From Micromonospora sp. MW-13 (lineage in GTDB: Bacteria; Actinomycetota; Actinomycetes; Mycobacteriales; Micromonosporaceae), in NCBI RefSeq assembly GCF_003434305.1, contig NZ_QKKX01000009.1, positions 558,001 through 622,000 on the forward strand: a stretch of 64,000 bases of DNA, written 5' to 3'. The notes under the pieces are model-generated. The model was not told the origin of the DNA. It searched no databases and was given only the letters and a program-made list of their open reading frames with translations. Shown here one piece after another: positions 60,850-64,000 of the stretch. Position 1 is the stretch's first letter; each line of letters starts with the position of its first letter. The translations under genes were made by a program, and so were the position numbers.

Positions 60850-61050
60850 GTGCGGCTGACCGACTTCTGGACCCGGCTGGAGGAGGCATTCGGGCCGGGC
60901 TACGCGGCCAGCATCGCCTCGGACCAGGTGCTGTCCCAGCTCGGCGGGCGGACCATCGAGCAGGCGCTGAGATCGGGTGAGCAGACCCACGTCGTGTGGC
61001 GCGCGGTGGTCGCCGCCTACCCTGACCGGGTGCCCGCGCGGCTACGCTGA
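60850..61050 (+). CDS. DUF3046 small protein upstream of recA
   Basis: A 66-aa protein, MRLTDFWTRLEEAFGPGYAASIASDQVLSQLGGRTIEQALRSGEQTHVVWRAVVAAYPDRVPARLR, matching the DUF3046 family found immediately before recA in actinobacteria (Rv2738c type). Function unknown. GTG start, 2 bp after the MFS stop. It marks re-entry into the conserved block. Confidence 0.9.
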   Translation: MRLTDFWTRLEEAFGPGYAASIASDQVLSQLGGRTIEQALRSGEQTHVVWRAVVAAYPDRVPARLR

Positions 61051-61079
61051 GCAGCCTTTTCGCTCCTTCCGCGTGTCGC

Positions 61080-61110
61080 TTGTCGAGTCGTACACCTGTT
61101 CGGCTATTGT
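61080..61110 (+). promoter_or_regulatory. LexA/SOS box and upstream recA promoter
   Basis: CGTACACCTGTTCG (61089-61102) matches the actinobacterial SOS box (CGAAC-N4-GTTCG) with one deviation in the core. It lies between TTGTCG (61080-61085) and TATTGT (61105-61110), a 19-nt-spaced promoter, exactly where LexA would block it. Confidence 0.65.
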
Positions 61111-61157
61111 CCACAGCGGGGTACTCGTCCACAGCTCGCGGCCGGTCGGCTGGTGTT

Positions 61158-61187
61158 CTGTCAGACCCAGCGCCTAGCGTGTCCGCG
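61158..61187 (+). promoter_or_regulatory. PafBC-type (RecA-NDp) recA promoter
   Basis: CTGTCAGAC (61158-61166), exactly 8 nt, TAGCGT (61175-61180) fits the LexA-independent RecA-NDp consensus TTGTCRGTG-N8-TAnnnT used by PafBC in mycobacteria. The -10 ends 6 nt before GTG 61187, predicting a leaderless recA mRNA. Confidence 0.65.
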
Positions 61188-62284
61188 TGACGAGAAGCTC
61201 AGCAGCAAAGACGCCGGCGAAGGCAGGGGTGGCAACGATGGCGGCAGGTCCTGACCGGGAGAAGGCGCTCGACCTTGCTCTCGCTCAGATCGACAAGCAG
61301 TTCGGCAAGGGATCGGTGATGCGGCTGGGGGAGCGGCCGGTCGTCCAGACCTCGGTCATCCCGACCGGGTCCATCGCGCTCGACGTGGCGCTCGGCGTGG
61401 GCGGTCTGCCCCGCGGCCGGGTCGTCGAGATCTACGGTCCGGAATCCAGCGGTAAGACGACGGTGGCCCTGCACGCGGTGGCCAACGCCCAGCGGGCCGG
61501 CGGCATCGCCGCCTTCGTCGACGCCGAGCACGCGCTCGACCCGGATTACGCGAAGGCCCTCGGCGTCGACACCGACGCCCTGCTGGTCTCCCAGCCGGAC
61601 ACCGGTGAGCAGGCGCTGGAGATCGTGGACATGCTGGTCCGCTCCGGCGCGATCGACATCATCGTGATCGACTCGGTCGCGGCCCTGGTGCCGCGCGCCG
61701 AGATCGAGGGCGAGATGGGCGACAGCCACGTGGGCCTCCAGGCCCGGCTGATGAGCCAGGCGCTGCGGAAGATCACCGGTGTGCTCAACAACACCGGCAC
61801 CACGGCGATCTTCATCAACCAGCTCCGCGAGAAGATCGGCGTGATGTTCGGCAGCCCGGAGACCACCACCGGTGGTCGGGCGCTGAAGTTCTACGCCTCG
61901 GTCCGGCTCGACGTGCGCCGCATCGAGAGCCTCAAGGACGGCACCGACGTGGTCGGCAACCGCACCCGGGTCAAGGTCGTGAAGAACAAGGTCGCCGCGC
62001 CGTTCAAGCAGGCCGAGTTCGACATCATGTACGGCAAGGGCATCTCCCGCGAGGGCTCGCTCATCGACGTGGGCGTGGAGCAGGCGATTATCCGCAAGTC
62101 CGGAGCCTGGTACACGTACGACGGCGACCAGCTCGGCCAGGGCAAGGAGAAGGCCCGCGAGTTCCTCCGGGAGAACCCGGACGTGGCGGCCGAGATCGAG
62201 AAGAAGATCCTGGAGAAGCTCGGCGTCGGGGTCGGCGCGGGCGACGCCGCCGGTGGCCCGGAGCTGCCGCCGGTCGACTTCTGA
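61187..62284 (+). CDS. recA: Recombinase RecA
   Basis: A 365-aa RecA, central to homologous recombination and SOS induction. Walker [10 protein letters not shown] (residues 84-92), [20 protein letters not shown] (Walker B/L1 region), loop L2 [31 protein letters not shown], and [19 protein letters not shown]. No intein. The GTG at 61187 gives a 17-residue basic extension and matches the leaderless promoter; ATG 61238 ([15 protein letters not shown]) is the usual annotated start and remains possible. Followed by recX after 14 bp. Confidence 0.96.
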   Translation: MTRSSAAKTPAKAGVATMAAGPDREKALDLALAQIDKQFGKGSVMRLGERPVVQTSVIPTGSIALDVALGVGGLPRGRVVEIYGPESSGKTTVALHAVANAQRAGGIAAFVDAEHALDPDYAKALGVDTDALLVSQPDTGEQALEIVDMLVRSGAIDIIVIDSVAALVPRAEIEGEMGDSHVGLQARLMSQALRKITGVLNNTGTTAIFINQLREKIGVMFGSPETTTGGRALKFYASVRLDVRRIESLKDGTDVVGNRTRVKVVKNKVAAPFKQAEFDIMYGKGISREGSLIDVGVEQAIIRKSGAWYTYDGDQLGQGKEKAREFLRENPDVAAEIEKKILEKLGVGVGAGDAAGGPELPPVDF

Positions 62285-62298
62285 CCGGGCGCTGACCC

Positions 62299-62991
62299 GT
62301 GGCAGGACGACGCGCCCGGACGGGGCGGGGTTGGGATGCCAGCCCGCCCCGGGCGGGCGACGCCGACACCCCGCCCCGTTCCCGGCGCGACCGGCGTGAT
62401 CGGCCCGATCCGGAGTCCGGCGGGCAGGCCACGCCCCGGGACGAGGCCGAGGTGGCCCGGGAGATCTGCCTGCGCCAGCTCGCCCTGCGCCCGCGCACCC
62501 GGGCCGAGTTGGCCACGGCGCTGGCCAAGCGGGGGATCTCCGAGGAGGTCTCCGCCGGAGTGCTCGACCGGTACGACGAGGTCGGCATCATCGACGACGC
62601 GGCCTTCGCCCGGGCCTGGGTGTCCAGCCGGCACGCCGGCCGGGGGCTGGCCCGCCGGGCGCTCGCCAACGAGCTGCGCCGGCGCGGCGTGGACGGCGAG
62701 GTGGCCACCGAGGCGCTCGGCGAGCTGGACGAGGAGACCGAGGCCGAGACGGCCCGGGCGCTGGTCGAGCGGAAGCTCCGCACCGCCCGGGGCGAGCCGG
62801 ACGCGGTGTTCCGCCGGCTCGTCGGCATGCTCGCCCGCAAGGGCTACCCGCCCGGCGTGGCGATCCGGGCGGTGAAGGACGCGCTCGCCGCGCAGAGCGC
62901 CGAGGCGGCGGAGTTCGCCGACCGGATCGACGCCGACGCGCTCGCCGACGCGGAGGGCGACATCGACCGGGACAGCCGCAGCCTCGACTGA
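62299..62991 (+). CDS. recX: Regulatory protein RecX
   Basis: A 230-aa inhibitor of RecA filaments. After a 45-residue Arg/Asp/Pro-rich N-terminus come the three-helix repeats: EICLRQLALRPRTRAELATALAKRGISEEVSAGVLDRYDEVGIIDDAAFARAWVSSRH, GLARRALANELRRRGVDGEVATEAL and RALVERKLRTARGEPDAVFRRLVGMLARKGYPPGVAIRAVKDAL. GTG start 14 bp after recA, same operon. Confidence 0.93.
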   Translation: MAGRRARTGRGWDASPPRAGDADTPPRSRRDRRDRPDPESGGQATPRDEAEVAREICLRQLALRPRTRAELATALAKRGISEEVSAGVLDRYDEVGIIDDAAFARAWVSSRHAGRGLARRALANELRRRGVDGEVATEALGELDEETEAETARALVERKLRTARGEPDAVFRRLVGMLARKGYPPGVAIRAVKDALAAQSAEAAEFADRIDADALADAEGDIDRDSRSLD

Positions 62992-63145
62992 CCGGGCGCG
63001 GCCCTCGCGCGCGGGGCGAGCCGAGCGGCGCCGATGCCCCGATGGCGGGTGCGCCACGCCTCCTTTGTCCGCCGGTGTCCGAGGCCGGATCAGCTTTCGG
63101 TGACCCCTCAACTTCGCTCCGTTCGGGGGGTTTGATCATGAGTCC

Positions 63146-63175
63146 TTGACCAGACGGCCCCCGGAGACCTAGCCT
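63146..63175 (+). promoter_or_regulatory. Promoter of the rny operon
   Basis: TTGACC (63146-63151), 18 nt, TAGCCT (63170-63175): one of the best sigma-A-like promoters in the window, predicting transcription from about 63182. Confidence 0.55.
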
Positions 63176-63253
63176 CGCCATACAGGCTCACATTGCCCGA
63201 CCAGCGCAGGCTAAGCGCACAACATAGATCGCGTAACAGAACAGCATCACTTT

Positions 63254-63306
63254 GGCCGGCTCGCCGGCCTGCGGTGCCAGCTCCGGACAGGCCGGTCCGG
63301 AGCTGG
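63254..63306 (+). terminator. Tandem perfect hairpins in the rny leader
   Basis: A 6-bp stem (63254-63269) preceded by TTT and a 12-bp perfect stem with a 6-nt loop (63277-63306) lie 154 nt before the small ORF. They could terminate, attenuate or protect the transcript; RNase Y may cut its own leader. Confidence 0.5.
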
Positions 63307-63459
63307 TGCGACAACTGCACCCGGCCGCCGACGATGCCCGTGGGCACCGCCGGCGGTGAGAGCTACCCACGGCCAGCCGCTCAGGTCGGGCGTCTCAGAG
63401 CCGCAGCGCGCGTGCCACCGGCACGATCACTGCGGCGCGACGTTCAGGGGGAGGCGGCC

Positions 63460-63600
63460 ATGACGGGGCGGCACAGGTACACCGGTGGTCCCGGCAGGAC
63501 GGCCGTCGGTCGCGGCACACCGACGGGCGGCCGGGTCCGCCGGCACACCCCGACCCGTCGGTTCGGTTCGGCCCGCGTCGACGCGGCGGTCCGGCCGTGA
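63460..63600 (+). CDS. Small basic protein coupled to rny
   Basis: A 46-aa Arg/Gly/Thr-rich ORF (MTGRHRYTGGPGRTAVGRGT, then GGRVRRHTPTRRFGSARVDAAVRP). It has the strong site AGGGGGAGG 6 nt before ATG 63460, and its stop overlaps the rny GTG (GTGA). The frame is open upstream, but only this start has a ribosome site. Net charge strongly positive, possibly RNA-binding. No family recognised. Confidence 0.5.
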   Translation: MTGRHRYTGGPGRTAVGRGTPTGGRVRRHTPTRRFGSARVDAAVRP

Positions 63601-64000
63601 ACGCCTTCGACGTCGTCATCCTCGCCGTGGTGCTGGTGCTGGCCGCCGTGGTCGTCGGCGCGGTGCTGGTGGGGCTGCGCACGATGCGCCGGATCAGCGC
63701 CGCCCCCCGCCCCGAGGACCCGGCCTTCATCGCCGAGAAGGACCGCCAGGAGCAGTCGCTGGCCGCGCTGCGCACCGCCGCCGACGAGGCGAACAGCACC
63801 ATCGACGTGGCCAAGTCCGCCGCCGCCGCGGCCCGCGCCGAGGCCGCCGCCGCGAAGGCCGAGGCGAAGGCGGCCCGCGCCGAGGCCCGCCGGGTGCTCG
63901 ACGACGCCCGCGCCGAGGCGGACACCGTCCTGGAGCGGGCCCACAAGCAGGCCGAGGCGGACGCCGAGCAGTTGCGCACGACGGCCCGGCGCAGCGGCGA
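63597..64000 (+). CDS. rny: Ribonuclease Y (partial, runs off right edge)
   Basis: 134 codons visible. MNAFDVVILAVVLVLAAVVVGAVLVGLRTMRRI is a single N-terminal membrane anchor, followed by a long charged coiled coil (AAAARAEAAAAKAEAKAARAEARRVLDDARAEADTVLERAHKQAEADAEQLRTTARRSGE), the exact layout of RNase Y before its KH and HD domains, which lie outside the window. RNase Y starts mRNA decay at the membrane. In many actinomycetes it follows recX. GTG start overlapping the small basic ORF. Confidence 0.85.
   Translation, partial: MNAFDVVILAVVLVLAAVVVGAVLVGLRTMRRISAAPRPEDPAFIAEKDRQEQSLAALRTAADEANSTIDVAKSAAAAARAEAAAAKAEAKAARAEARRVLDDARAEADTVLERAHKQAEADAEQLRTTARRSG

Larger units (their letters stand above)
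62992..63459. other. 468-bp region between recX and the rny operon: promoter plus tandem hairpins
   Basis: No convincing gene on either strand. It contains a promoter (63146-63175), then two adjacent perfect hairpins, GGCCGG CTCG CCGGCC (63254-63269) and CCAGCTCCGGAC aggccg GTCCGGAGCTGG (63277-63306). Minus-strand frames here lack family features. The leader from about 63182 to the small ORF at 63460 is roughly 278 nt. Confidence 0.6.

Noticed and set aside
61187..62284. RecA intein, known in mycobacteria
   Set aside because: The coding sequence runs through Walker A and L1/L2 without interruption and has normal length.
63108..63347. Minus-strand small genes between recX and rny
   Set aside because: No ribosome-binding sites, no family features, and they run across the hairpins and promoter of the opposite strand.

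Overview
The window is very GC-rich (low seventies per cent by eye). It has GTG starts, ATGA/GTGA stop-start overlaps, many leaderless genes and an actinomycete gene set (PspA/ClgR/PspM, DUF3046-RecA-RecX, thyX-dapA-rnj, MocR, UdgX). It most resembles a chromosomal segment of the family Micromonosporaceae, probably Micromonospora or a close relative. That placement rests on protein character and gene order, not on a database search. I saw no rRNA, tRNA, CRISPR array, insertion sequence or integrase.

Layout. 0-5.2 kb: sugar-uptake locus, with a truncated glycogen-debranching-type gene divergent from a LacI regulator and a binding-protein/two-permease ABC transporter; no ATPase gene is present, so it probably shares one encoded elsewhere. 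5.3-9.5 kb: two GNAT acetyltransferases, a GT87 mannosyltransferase, a YcaQ-type DNA glycosylase and a DUF2752 membrane protein. 9.8-25.5 kb: housekeeping block in the order thyX, dapA, rnj, a YbjN gene pair, ftsK, sugE (with a guanidine-III riboswitch), an ornithine cyclodeaminase homologue, rimO, pgsA, cinA-like, clgR, pspA, pspM. 60.85-64 kb: DUF3046 gene, recA, recX, a small basic ORF and the start of rny. From memory, these two blocks follow the Mycobacterium tuberculosis order Rv2754c-Rv2736c, so about 35 kb (25.5-60.8 kb) sits inside an otherwise conserved neighbourhood.

The intervening 35 kb. It holds a large multicopper-oxidase-like protein with most copper ligands replaced plus fibronectin-III repeats; a Nei-type glycosylase; secreted proteins; a SAM hydrolase/CPCC pair; a regulator-rich island (33-38.8 kb: three XRE proteins, a GntR protein, a type I methionine aminopeptidase and several very small ORFs); the giant helicase Lhr; a six-gene Mrp Na+/H+ antiporter operon; two CNNM/CorC proteins; an SpoOM protein; a LysE exporter and a PNPOx-GNAT fusion divergent from a MocR regulator; UdgX; an acyl-CoA dehydrogenase; and an MFS transporter.

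Regulation visible in sequence. Many genes have a TAnnnT-like -10 hexamer ending 6-7 nt before the start codon, implying leaderless mRNAs; this decides several starts. recA carries both a LexA-type box and a PafBC/RecA-NDp-type promoter. Several intergenic regions hold long, nearly perfect inverted repeats, some apparently related, which the gene annotation does not explain.
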